Assembly: GCA_963976875.1 (NCBI GenBank)
Contig: CAXBML010000001.1
Span: 207,064 to 271,063, forward strand
Direction of reading: 5' to 3'
DNA: 64,000 nucleotides
Origin: Berkiella_A sp963976875
GTDB lineage: Bacteria > Pseudomonadota > Gammaproteobacteria > Berkiellales > Berkiellaceae
The notes beneath the pieces are model-generated. The model saw only the letters and a program-made list of their open reading frames with translations. It did not search any database and was not told the DNA's origin. The position numbers and the translations under genes were made by a program. Of the stretch, positions 1-8,336 are shown in pieces. The first letter of the stretch is position 1, and each line of letters begins with the position of its first letter.

Positions 1-1
1 T

Positions 2-691
2 ATCGCGCAAATGAGTCAATTACTAAAAAACAACAATATTACTATCGGTTGGGACATGGCGCATGCCATTGGTAATATCCCGCTGAATTGTCATCAAGAT
101 CATATAGACTTTGCAGTGTGGTGTCATTATAAATATCTGAATGCAGGCCCTGGCGCCGTAGGGGGCTGTTTCATTCACGAACAACATGCCCAGAATAGAG
201 AAATGTTTCGTTTGCCAGGTTGGTGGGGCAATTTACCTGAAACTCGTTTTGAAATGAAGGCAGAATTTGAGCCTTATGGAAATGCGTTGGGTTGGCAAGT
301 GAGTAATATCCCCGTTTTTTCGACAATTCCTCTAATCGCATCGTTAAATATATTCGAGCAAGCGGGTGGGGTTGTGGCGGTTAGGCAAAAATCAACGGTT
401 ATGACCGAGTGGTTGTATCAGCATTTGATTGAAAGGTTTTCCGAGGAGGTGGCTATTCTTACGCCTGAGCCCTCTTCAGAACGTGGGTGCCAGATTTCAT
501 TTAGCGTGCGGGGTGCAGATAATCGCTTAATATGTCAAAAATTAAATAAAAATCATATTGTTTGCGATTTTAGGGAGCCTAATATTATTCGTATGGCGCC
601 AGTGCCACTTTACAATCAATTTAAAGAGTTAGGATATTTTATCGATAATCTACAAAGTATAATAGATCAGGTAAAATCCTATGGTAGATAA
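2..691 (+). CDS. kynU: Kynureninase, C-terminal part (5' end outside window)
   Basis: PLP-dependent hydrolase that cleaves kynurenine to anthranilate and alanine (or 3-hydroxykynurenine to 3-hydroxyanthranilate) in the cytoplasm. The frame is open back to the window edge, so the first visible ATG at 11 is probably internal. Seen: the GWDMAHAIGN segment with the Asp that contacts PLP, then WCHYKYLNAGPG, whose Lys matches the Schiff-base lysine of kynureninases, then the LPGWWG and GWQVSNIPVFS motifs and the small C-terminal domain. The visible 229 residues are roughly the last half of a ~400-residue family member. The stop overlaps the start of the tryptophan dioxygenase gene by 11 bp, so the two are translationally linked. 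Family assignment is firm; substrate preference is not visible. Confidence 0.93.
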   Translation: MAQMSQLLKNNNITIGWDMAHAIGNIPLNCHQDHIDFAVWCHYKYLNAGPGAVGGCFIHEQHAQNREMFRLPGWWGNLPETRFEMKAEFEPYGNALGWQVSNIPVFSTIPLIASLNIFEQAGGVVAVRQKSTVMTEWLYQHLIERFSEEVAILTPEPSSERGCQISFSVRGADNRLICQKLNKNHIVCDFREPNIIRMAPVPLYNQFKELGYFIDNLQSIIDQVKSYGR

Positions 692-1628
692 ACGAGAAGA
701 GATAAACCAGAAAATTGCACAGTTAGAACAACTGTTAGCGGAAACAACTGAACAACCCTTGACCGATTATTTAGATGGGTTGTTACATACGAAGCCGATA
801 AACTATTGGGATTACATTCAATTAGAGACATTATTGAACCTACAGAAACCTAAGACCAATATTCAAGATGAAACTATTTTTATTACTTATCACCAAATTT
901 GCGAGTTAATGTTTTTATTAATCATTCAAGAATGCCATGCCCTTTGTTTTAATAGCAGCGGCGCGTTATCTGTCTGGCAAAAACACTTATCCAGAATTAT
1001 ACGTTATTATAAACATCTTATATCCAGCTTTGATATTATGACAGAAGGGTTAGATAAAACTGAATTTCTTCAATTTCGAGTGGCCTTATTTCCATCGAGT
1101 GGATTTCAATCGTTCCAATACCGAAAAATAGAGCTCTATAGTAGCTCATTGCATCAATTGATCCATGCCCAAAATCGTAATGCCATTTCGCCCACTGCGC
1201 CATTAGTTGAACAGTATGACGAGTTATACTGGAAGTTTGGCAACAGAGACTTTAAAACAGGAAAAAAAACACTCACGTTGAAGCAATTTGAAGCAGAATA
1301 TGATGATGACTTACTAAGATTAGCTGAACAATTGGAAACGAAGAATATTCGTGCCAAATATTTGGGGCTTTCTCAGAAAGAACAGGAAAATCCAGAACTC
1401 ATAAAGCTACTAAAAGCATATGACCAACAGGCAAATCTATTCTGGCCGTTGGTACATATGGGGGCCGCAAAAAAATTCTTGGCCAAAAGTCCTGAGGATT
1501 TAGCGGCGACAGGGGGAACGAACTGGCAGGACTATTTGCCCCCAAGCCACCAGAAAATTATGTTTTTCCCGGAAGTCTGGGGTATGGAAGAAAAGCATAA
1601 ATGGGACAAATCAGCTAAGCATTCTTAA
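681..1628 (+). CDS. kynA: Tryptophan 2,3-dioxygenase
   Basis: Haem enzyme that opens the tryptophan indole ring to N-formylkynurenine, the first step of the kynurenine pathway. Seen in the 315 residues: YHQICE around residue 70 (active-site His), FR plus PSSGFQSFQYR at 132-148 (substrate pocket and tetramer core), LVHMGAAKKFL with the probable proximal haem ligand His259, and ATGGT at 276-280 (substrate amino/carboxyl contact). It is slightly longer than the ~280-residue bacterial norm. It overlaps kynureninase by 11 bp. A formamidase is not visible here and may lie upstream or elsewhere. Its 3' end overlaps the convergent gene at 1615-2208 by 14 bp. Confidence 0.93.
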   Translation: MVDKREEINQKIAQLEQLLAETTEQPLTDYLDGLLHTKPINYWDYIQLETLLNLQKPKTNIQDETIFITYHQICELMFLLIIQECHALCFNSSGALSVWQKHLSRIIRYYKHLISSFDIMTEGLDKTEFLQFRVALFPSSGFQSFQYRKIELYSSSLHQLIHAQNRNAISPTAPLVEQYDELYWKFGNRDFKTGKKTLTLKQFEAEYDDDLLRLAEQLETKNIRAKYLGLSQKEQENPELIKLLKAYDQQANLFWPLVHMGAAKKFLAKSPEDLAATGGTNWQDYLPPSHQKIMFFPEVWGMEEKHKWDKSAKHS

Positions 1629-2208
1629 TGATACCACCTTTCACTTCACCTTTTACCTGACTGTCGTTATCTAAAACAACAGTGCCATTGCCTTGTTTAA
1701 ATACAATATCATTTGCCACGATACTATCTTCTAGGTAGATAGTCTGTGGGGTATTGCTGTGGTTTTCTTGTATGACAAGTGTTTTTAAGCTGCTCTCTTC
1801 AAATTCTGCTTGATTGCCATGTAATGTTATTTGGTCATTAAACTCGCAACTTTCTGCGCTGATATGGCCGTGAATTAATACAGGCCCACCAAATGAACTG
1901 CTATCTGCATCCAAGCTGCCATTGATAGCCACTTTACCCTCAATTTTAGATTGCTCTAATTCGGCATCACCATTTACCGTGAGCTCACAAAAAGAGGTGT
2001 TTTTACTTTTTAATTGACCGTTGATAATTGAAAACGCTTCTATGGCGGAATTTAAAACTTCTATGCTGCCTGAATGAGTGAGTTTCGAAATTTGAAGATT
2101 TGAAACTTCATGGTCACCAAAAGAATTGATATCTTTTTCTGTAGACCATACGGTATGAGATAATAATAAGCCAGTCATCAGTGGTAATAGTGTGATTTTT
2201 TTTAGCAT
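1615..2208 (-). CDS. Secreted protein with beta-helix/bactofilin-like repeats
   Basis: A 197-residue protein starting with a clear signal peptide (Lys-Lys, hydrophobic stretch LPLMTGLLLSHTVWS, then polar). The mature part is a regular run of short beta units with small or polar turns (INGQLKSKNTSF, VNGDAELEQSKIEG, INGSLDADSSSFGG, IHGHISAESCEFND). This looks like the right-handed beta-helix seen in bactofilin-like and polymer-forming proteins. No catalytic motif is recognised. It begins 10 bp downstream of the transporter stop on the same strand, so the two are probably co-transcribed. Periplasmic or secreted location is inferred from the signal peptide; function unknown. Confidence 0.75.
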   Translation of the reverse strand: MLKKITLLPLMTGLLLSHTVWSTEKDINSFGDHEVSNLQISKLTHSGSIEVLNSAIEAFSIINGQLKSKNTSFCELTVNGDAELEQSKIEGKVAINGSLDADSSSFGGPVLIHGHISAESCEFNDQITLHGNQAEFEESSLKTLVIQENHSNTPQTIYLEDSIVANDIVFKQGNGTVVLDNDSQVKGEVKGGIIKNA

Positions 2209-2218
2209 ATGAAAAACC

Positions 2219-3589
2219 TTATTGTTTTAATAACGGGGCTAAAAGGACAATTAAAATAGCCGTAGGGCAGAGGTAGCGTATGGAAAAACGCCATGCTCTA
2301 TATAAATACTTTGATTGGGTTTGTAACTCATCTGCCACATATTTTTCTTCCATAACCCAGCCCACAAATACACAGAATAAAAAAGCACCAGTGGGCAGCA
2401 GAATATTAGTGGGAATGCCAATCATAATTTCATCGATGTGCCATTTAAATAGCGTAATGTCAGACCAGCTACTAAAGGCAAGTGCGCATAACAAGCCTAA
2501 ACTCCAAGCTAATAATCCTATGCAAAAAGAGGCCTTCATTCTGCTTATTTTTCTCTTTTCTGTTAAAAGGGAGACTAAAGGCTCTGCCATAGAGAGCGAA
2601 GATGTCCAAGCCGCAAATATAAGTAATAAGAAAAATAGCACGCTGACAATATTGGTCCCTGGCATTTGACTAAATGCCAAAGGCAGTACTTTAAACATTA
2701 AGCCAGGCCCACCATCAGGCGATAAGCCATTAGCAAAAACGATGGGAAATATGGCTAAGCCAGATAACAAGGCAACCAATAAATCTAGCCCTGAGATAAT
2801 AACAACTGTATTCAGGATGTTCGTTTTTTTAGATAAATATGAGCCATAGATTAATATCGCACCAGCGCCGGTTGCGAGCGTAAAAAACGCTTGCCCCAAA
2901 GCATCTAATGCCGCATGAGCGGTAAAATCTTGCACTTTAAATGAGAATAAGAAATTAACGGCTTCTTGGAAGTTACCGATCCAGGCAGAATAGACAACTA
3001 ATAAAATTAGAACAACAAACAAAGCTGGCATCATCCACTTTGAGCTGCGCTCAATGCCTTTATTGACGCCAAATGCCACAATCCCCATAGTCATAACCAT
3101 GAAAGCGGAGTGCCAACCCACCAGCATCGCTGGCTGGCTCATCAGGTTATCCCATAATGCGACAATGGCGGTAGGATCTGAGGTGGCAAAAGCGCCTTGT
3201 AGCGCATAGTTTAAATATGCGATTGATACACCTGAGATAACACTATAGAAGCTTAAAACCATGACCAACGTTAAAGCACCTAACCAGCCAACCCCAGCCC
3301 ATGCGCCCGTTCTACCAGATTCTTTGGCTAAACGTTGTAGAGAACCAACCGGATTTTGGCGTCCGCGTCGACCAATTAATAACTCGGCAATCATGGCCGG
3401 CACACCAATACAAACTAAGAAAATCAAATAGGTTAAGACAAAAACACCACCGCCATTTTCGCCAGCCATATAAGGGAAGCGCCAAATATTGCCTAACCCA
3501 ATTGCCGCTCCTGCACTGACTAATATAAAAGATAGTCGTGAACTCCATAAACTTCGTGCGGCATTGTGATTAGGGGAGGTTTCTGACAT
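2219..3589 (-). CDS. Sodium:neurotransmitter symporter (NSS/SNF) family amino-acid transporter
   Basis: A 456-residue inner-membrane protein with about 12 hydrophobic segments. The N-terminus has the family hallmark of an unwound TM1: AAIGLGNIWRFPY, followed by GENGGGVFVLTYL and a GRRGRQNP loop. LeuT-type members couple Na+ to uptake of one amino acid; TnaT-type members carry tryptophan. Because the gene lies next to two tryptophan-catabolic genes, tryptophan or a related aromatic is a reasonable guess, but the substrate cannot be read from the sequence. It is transcribed away from rlmD and probably together with the small secreted protein that follows it. Confidence 0.9.
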   Translation of the reverse strand: MSETSPNHNAARSLWSSRLSFILVSAGAAIGLGNIWRFPYMAGENGGGVFVLTYLIFLVCIGVPAMIAELLIGRRGRQNPVGSLQRLAKESGRTGAWAGVGWLGALTLVMVLSFYSVISGVSIAYLNYALQGAFATSDPTAIVALWDNLMSQPAMLVGWHSAFMVMTMGIVAFGVNKGIERSSKWMMPALFVVLILLVVYSAWIGNFQEAVNFLFSFKVQDFTAHAALDALGQAFFTLATGAGAILIYGSYLSKKTNILNTVVIISGLDLLVALLSGLAIFPIVFANGLSPDGGPGLMFKVLPLAFSQMPGTNIVSVLFFLLLIFAAWTSSLSMAEPLVSLLTEKRKISRMKASFCIGLLAWSLGLLCALAFSSWSDITLFKWHIDEIMIGIPTNILLPTGAFLFCVFVGWVMEEKYVADELQTQSKYLYRAWRFSIRYLCPTAILIVLLAPLLKQ

Positions 3590-3784
3590 AAAAAGTCCTT
3601 AAAATTCAGTTACAATCTGAGCTTGTTATTAGCCAGACATTATAGGGCTTTTTGCCAACAGACCGCAAAAAGTGCCTAGCATGAAAGTAATTTAGATAGC
3701 ATTTTAAAAGTTTAGAAGCTTATGCTAATAGGGGTGTCCTGATAAAAAAGCTAATTTAAGTTATAGTTGAGCTACTAAGCAAAA

Positions 3785-3825
3785 AAGGCTCGACAAAGTA
3801 TTGTCGGTATGAGAAAAAGAGCCTT
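3785..3825 (+). promoter_or_regulatory. Nested inverted repeats in the rlmD leader
   Basis: AAGGCTC at 3785-3791 pairs with GAGCCTT at 3819-3825, and inside it CGACAA (3791-3796) pairs perfectly with TTGTCG (3801-3806) around a 4-nt loop. The structure sits 58 nt before the rlmD start. It is not followed by a T-run, so it does not look like an ordinary terminator. It could be an RNA leader element or a protein-binding site. Confidence 0.4.
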
Positions 3826-3882
3826 GAATTTAAGAGCAAAAGTTATTTGACAAAGTAAATAAAATTTAAGGCAATTTGTAGT

Positions 3883-5223
3883 ATGTCCAAACGTAGAAAC
3901 AGAAGCAGAAGTAGCCGAATGGCGGAACCTTTAGAATTAGAGATCACAGCAATGTCATCTGAAGGGCGAGGTATTGCCGAGCATAATGGCAAAAAAGTAT
4001 TTGTTTTGGGTGCATTGCCGGGTGAGACGGTTATGGCGCAAGTGTACAAACAGCAGAGCCGATTTATGGAAGCGAAAACCAATAGTGTCATGAAAGCGTC
4101 AGAAAAGCGCGTTGACCCTATTTGTGAACACTTTGGAGAGTGTGGTGGGTGTCAGCTACAGCATATGTCTGTAACAGATCAAGTTAGCCATAAACAAGCT
4201 GAGCTACAAAAAATGTTAGCGCACCTTAACATTCAGCCTAATGTTTGGGCAGCACCCATAACAGGTCCCACAGAAGGTTATAGATACAAAGCACGCATTG
4301 GTGTGAGGTATGTTCCTAAAAAAGGGGGGACTTTAGTGGGTTTTAGGGAAAGCCACAGCAATAAAATTGTTGAGATGAATACATGTGCAGTATTGCACCC
4401 CAAAGTTGGACACAATATTGAAGAACTCAAAACACTTATCAATGATCTGAGTATCAAAGATCAAGTTCCCCAAATTGAAATTGCAGTGGGCGGTGACGAA
4501 GTTGCCCTAGTTTTTAGACATTTAGAGCCTTTTGCAGAAACGGATTTAATAAAAATTCAAGCCTTTTGTGAAGTGCATGGTTTAAGCTTTTATTGTCAGC
4601 CAAAGGGCCCAGATACGGTGCATAAACTTTGGCCAAAGTCTGATATTAATTTAAGCTATAACTTAGAACAATTTAACATCAAAATGGATTTTCATCCTTT
4701 GGATTTTACTCAGGTGAATCCTGATATGAATCAAAAAATGATCGCGCAAGCCATAGATTGGCTAGACATCACTCAGGAAGATAGTATTTTAGATTTATTC
4801 TGTGGGTTGGGCAATTTCACTTTGCCTTTGGCAAAATTTGCGGGCTCTGTAGTAGGGGTAGAAGGCGAGATGCGCATGGTCAACAAAGCCAAAGCCAATG
4901 CTAAAAATAATGAAATACATAATACAGATTTTTATGCTGCCAACTTGTTTGAAAACTTCGATAAAGCTGAGTGGCTAGCAAAACCTTATAGTAAATTATT
5001 GCTTGATCCCCCTCGATCGGGTGCGGCGGAAGTGATTGCTAAAATTGAAGCCTTTGACGTGGAGCGTATACTGTATGTTTCCTGTCAAACAAGCACTTTT
5101 GTTAGAGACGCAGCTCAATTAGTACAAGAAAAAGGATATCGGTTGGAAAAAATTGGTATCATGGATATGTTCCCACATACAAAACATGTTGAAACAATGG
5201 GCCTATTCATTCGAGATAAATAA
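3883..5223 (+). CDS. rlmD: 23S rRNA (uracil-1939-C5)-methyltransferase
   Basis: SAM-dependent enzyme of the RumA/TrmA family that makes m5U1939 in 23S rRNA. Domains in order: basic N-terminus, TRAM beta-barrel (about 14-72), 4Fe-4S cluster cysteines C81, C87 and C90 (CEHFGECGGC) with C168 as the likely fourth ligand, then the Rossmann methyltransferase with DLFCGLGNF (SAM binding), LLDPPRSGA, and catalytic Cys401 in YVSCQ. The 446 residues match family length. AAGG at 3868-3871 is a plausible ribosome-binding site. relA follows within 16 bp, the same rlmD-relA order as in enterobacteria. Confidence 0.96.
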   Translation: MSKRRNRSRSSRMAEPLELEITAMSSEGRGIAEHNGKKVFVLGALPGETVMAQVYKQQSRFMEAKTNSVMKASEKRVDPICEHFGECGGCQLQHMSVTDQVSHKQAELQKMLAHLNIQPNVWAAPITGPTEGYRYKARIGVRYVPKKGGTLVGFRESHSNKIVEMNTCAVLHPKVGHNIEELKTLINDLSIKDQVPQIEIAVGGDEVALVFRHLEPFAETDLIKIQAFCEVHGLSFYCQPKGPDTVHKLWPKSDINLSYNLEQFNIKMDFHPLDFTQVNPDMNQKMIAQAIDWLDITQEDSILDLFCGLGNFTLPLAKFAGSVVGVEGEMRMVNKAKANAKNNEIHNTDFYAANLFENFDKAEWLAKPYSKLLLDPPRSGAAEVIAKIEAFDVERILYVSCQTSTFVRDAAQLVQEKGYRLEKIGIMDMFPHTKHVETMGLFIRDK

Positions 5224-5239
5224 TAAGGTAAAAATTGGA

Positions 5240-7450
5240 ATGGTAAAAGTCAGGGATGAGTTGCCAAAAACCATAGACGGTCGAATAGATATAGATACAT
5301 GGGCTGAACGTTTAGGGCATAGTAAAACAACACAGGAAAAGCAGCTCCTGAAACAAGCCGCCCATGTGAATTTAGAAAATGGTGGGCTTCACTTAACCCC
5401 CGTGAATGAAAGTTGTCTAAAACAAGGACTGGTAACTGCAGAAATTTTAAATACGCTCAACCCAGATATTTCAACGTTACTTGCAGGGATCTTATACTAC
5501 GTTGTTGATTATGGTGAGCTATCCCTTGATGCTCTCACAGAAACTTTTGGACAAGAAGTGGCTATTCTGGTTAGTGGCGTTAGCAAATTAGCACAACACT
5601 CAGAAAAAGCTAAGCCGAATCAAACCCATGCTCAAAGAGATAATTTACGTCGCATGTTATTGGCGGTCGTAGAAGACGTGCGAGTGGTGTTAATTAAGTT
5701 GGCAGAAAAAATTAGCGCTTTAAGAGCCGCTGCCAAATTAGATACACAACTCAAGGTGAATCTCGCGCTAGAAACAAGGGACATCTATGCGCCATTAGCT
5801 AATCGTCTGGGGATTGGACAAATTAAATGGGAATTAGAAGATTTTGCGTTTCGATATTTAGAGCCGGTCGCCTACAAAAATATTGCGAAACTCTTAGCTG
5901 AAAAAAGATTAGATCGTGAAATTTATATTGAAACAGCGACTGCTGAAATCCAAAAAGCACTATCCGCACAAAATGTCGAAGGTGAAATTACTGGACGCGT
6001 AAAGCATATATATAGTATATGGCGAAAAATGATCCGGAAAAATCTAGATTTTCAGGAAATTTATGATGTGCGGGCTGTCAGAATTTTAGTCCCTGATGTT
6101 CATGATTGTTATGCGGCACTCGGCATTATCCATAGTTTGTGGCAGTATATTCCCCAAGAATTCGATGATTATATTGCCACACCCAAAGAAAATGGTTATC
6201 GCTCGTTGCATACTGCCGTGGTTGGGCCTGATGGTAAAACGTTAGAAATACAAATTCGTTCCTTTAAAATGCACGATGAAGCAGAGTTAGGTGTGGCTGC
6301 GCATTGGTTGTACAAAGAAGATCGCAAGCATGAGCCAGGATATCATCATCAAATTAATGCACTTAGAAATATCTTGGAGTGGAGTGAGGCTCAAGAGTTC
6401 GAATCCGATGAAGCGATTAAACAAGAACTGAGCGAAGACAGAGTCTATGTTTTTACGCCGCAAGGAGAAATTGTTGATTTACCCTCCGGGGCAACCCCAT
6501 TAGACTTTGCGTATCATGTGCACACTGAGTTAGGCCACCGGTGTAGAGGGGCCAAGGTGAATGGGGTGATAAAAACATTAACTCACCAGCTAAAATCTGG
6601 CGAACAAGTTGATATCATTACCACTAAAATAGGCGCTCCTAGCCGAGATTGGATGAACGCACAATTGGGATACTTGGTGAGTGCAAGAGCACGGTCTAAA
6701 GTTCGCTCTTGGTTTAAGCTTCAAGCCAGGGATGAGAATATTGCGGAAGGTCGAGAATTGCTCGATAGGGAATTAAAACGTCTAGATTTAGAGCTATCCG
6801 ACTTAAAGCCAATGCTGGAACGATTCAATGTGAAAAACTTAGAAGATCTATGTGCCGGGGTTGGCGGGGGAGATATTCGTATAGGGCAGATAGTGAATGG
6901 GTTACAGAAAACGATTTTACCGGATCAGTCTAAAGATGTCATATCCACGAAACCGAAACAGCTGCATCGTTCTTCTTCTCCTTCTTCTGAAGGTGGAGTA
7001 AGGATTCATGGGGTTGGGAATTTACTTTGCCACTTTGCTGGATGTTGTAATCCTGTACCAGGCGATCCCATCGTAGGGTATATTACGATTGGACGAGGCG
7101 TTACAATCCACCGGCAAGATTGCATCAATGTTCTTGAAAAAGAAGATGAAGTAAAGCGCTTGATACAAGTGGACTGGAGTGAATCAACCCAAGAATTTTA
7201 TTCGGTTGATATTTTAATCCAGGCGTATGATCGGCCAAATCTATTACGTGATATCTCTAATGTTTTAAGTAACGACAAAATCAATGTGAGAACGGTTAAT
7301 ACAACGACTAATGCAGATAGTAATGTTGCGCACCTAACCTTGTCGGTTGAAATACCTGATCTGGATGCGCTAATGAATGTATTAAACAAAATTATGCAAG
7401 TGCCCAATGTATTAGAGGCGAGTCGGGTTGGGGCCAATCATCAAAAATAA
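5240..7450 (+). CDS. relA: GTP pyrophosphokinase, (p)ppGpp synthetase I
   Basis: Makes (p)ppGpp on starved ribosomes. The frame is open further upstream into rlmD, but the ATG at 5240 gives the family N-terminus (MVKVRDE) and 736 residues, close to E. coli RelA (744). Domains: degenerate HD hydrolase (the HD pair is replaced, AGILYYVVDYG), so it is probably synthetase only; synthetase core with GRVKHIYSIWRKM, YDVRAVRI, EFDDYIATPKENGY and LEIQIR; TGS domain (VYVFTPQGEIVDLPSGATP); zinc-finger region with HFAGCCNPVPGD; C-terminal ACT domain. In Legionellales (p)ppGpp drives the switch to the transmissive phase, with RpoS, which is also encoded in this window. Confidence 0.96.
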   Translation: MVKVRDELPKTIDGRIDIDTWAERLGHSKTTQEKQLLKQAAHVNLENGGLHLTPVNESCLKQGLVTAEILNTLNPDISTLLAGILYYVVDYGELSLDALTETFGQEVAILVSGVSKLAQHSEKAKPNQTHAQRDNLRRMLLAVVEDVRVVLIKLAEKISALRAAAKLDTQLKVNLALETRDIYAPLANRLGIGQIKWELEDFAFRYLEPVAYKNIAKLLAEKRLDREIYIETATAEIQKALSAQNVEGEITGRVKHIYSIWRKMIRKNLDFQEIYDVRAVRILVPDVHDCYAALGIIHSLWQYIPQEFDDYIATPKENGYRSLHTAVVGPDGKTLEIQIRSFKMHDEAELGVAAHWLYKEDRKHEPGYHHQINALRNILEWSEAQEFESDEAIKQELSEDRVYVFTPQGEIVDLPSGATPLDFAYHVHTELGHRCRGAKVNGVIKTLTHQLKSGEQVDIITTKIGAPSRDWMNAQLGYLVSARARSKVRSWFKLQARDENIAEGRELLDRELKRLDLELSDLKPMLERFNVKNLEDLCAGVGGGDIRIGQIVNGLQKTILPDQSKDVISTKPKQLHRSSSPSSEGGVRIHGVGNLLCHFAGCCNPVPGDPIVGYITIGRGVTIHRQDCINVLEKEDEVKRLIQVDWSESTQEFYSVDILIQAYDRPNLLRDISNVLSNDKINVRTVNTTTNADSNVAHLTLSVEIPDLDALMNVLNKIMQVPNVLEASRVGANHQK

Positions 7451-7459
7451 AATATTTTA

Positions 7460-7477
7460 AGCCGGCTTGCGCCGGCT
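7460..7477 (-). terminator. Terminator between relA and the LOG gene
   Basis: Perfect 7-bp GC-rich stem (AGCCGGC, 7460-7466, with GCCGGCT, 7471-7477) around a 4-nt loop. Read on the minus strand it is followed by a T-rich tract, so it should end the LOG-family transcript. On the plus strand it lies 9 bp after the relA stop without a T-run and would work less well. Confidence 0.7.
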
Positions 7478-7508
7478 GTGAAGGGGATGAGGAATCGTGA
7501 AAATGAAC

Positions 7509-8225
7509 TTACAGATCAGACATGAGCTCGCGCTCTCTGTCGGTTGGTACAAGACTACGACCTTTGTAAAATTCTTGAATTTTAGCAAGGGCGTCTTCAG
7601 GCGTATCGACAACGTGATAAAGGCCCAGATCTTTCGCGTTTACCATACCTTCTGGAACTAATATCTCCTCAAACCAATGGGTTAAACCTTTCCAAAATTT
7701 ACTGCCTATTAATACGATAGGTATGCGACGTGTTTTCCCGGTTTGAATAAGCGCTAAAATTTCTGCTAACTCATCTAGCGTTCCAAAGCCACCAGGCATG
7801 ACGACATAAGCTGTTGCGTACTTTACAAACATAACCTTGCGAGTAAAGAAATGCCTAAAGCGTATAGAAATATCTTGGTAGTCATTGGCACATTCTTCGT
7901 TTGGTAAAACAATGTTTAATCCAACGCTCCAACCTTTACCTTCTTTTGCACCTTTGTTAGCTGCCTCCATGACTCCTGGACCACCACCTGTGACAATTGA
8001 AAACCCAGCTTCTGACAAAGTCTTTGCGGTTTCTTGTGCAAGCGTATACCATTTATTACTAGGATCAGTTCGGGCGGAACCAAAAATGCTGACAGAGGGG
8101 GGAATATGAACGAGTCTTTCGTAACCTTCAACAAATTCTGCAATGACTTGGAAAATTTTCCAAGACTCTCTTGTCATTGATGAATCATTAATTTCGGGGG
8201 CTTTTAATGGAATATCCTTGTCCAT
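7509..8225 (-). CDS. LOG-family nucleotide phosphoribohydrolase-like protein
   Basis: A 238-residue member of the LOG/TIGR00730 family, whose studied members release the base from nucleoside 5'-monophosphates (cytokinin activation in plants and some bacteria, purine nucleotide turnover elsewhere). Seen: SIFGSAR near residue 46, GGGPGVMEAANKGA with the conserved Arg position replaced by Asn-Lys, and the signature PGGFGTLDEL with the catalytic Glu. An N-terminal helical extension precedes the Rossmann core. It stands alone between relA and ppc. The physiological substrate cannot be told from sequence. Confidence 0.88.
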   Translation of the reverse strand: MDKDIPLKAPEINDSSMTRESWKIFQVIAEFVEGYERLVHIPPSVSIFGSARTDPSNKWYTLAQETAKTLSEAGFSIVTGGGPGVMEAANKGAKEGKGWSVGLNIVLPNEECANDYQDISIRFRHFFTRKVMFVKYATAYVVMPGGFGTLDELAEILALIQTGKTRRIPIVLIGSKFWKGLTHWFEEILVPEGMVNAKDLGLYHVVDTPEDALAKIQEFYKGRSLVPTDRERELMSDL

Positions 8226-8336
8226 AAGGACCTCTCTTTTTTATTGCTGTACTATGAATATAACACCTGATTGGATTACATTCCAATAAAAAAATTATAC
8301 AAATAACTATATGTTCTATGAAACTAGGATTAAATT

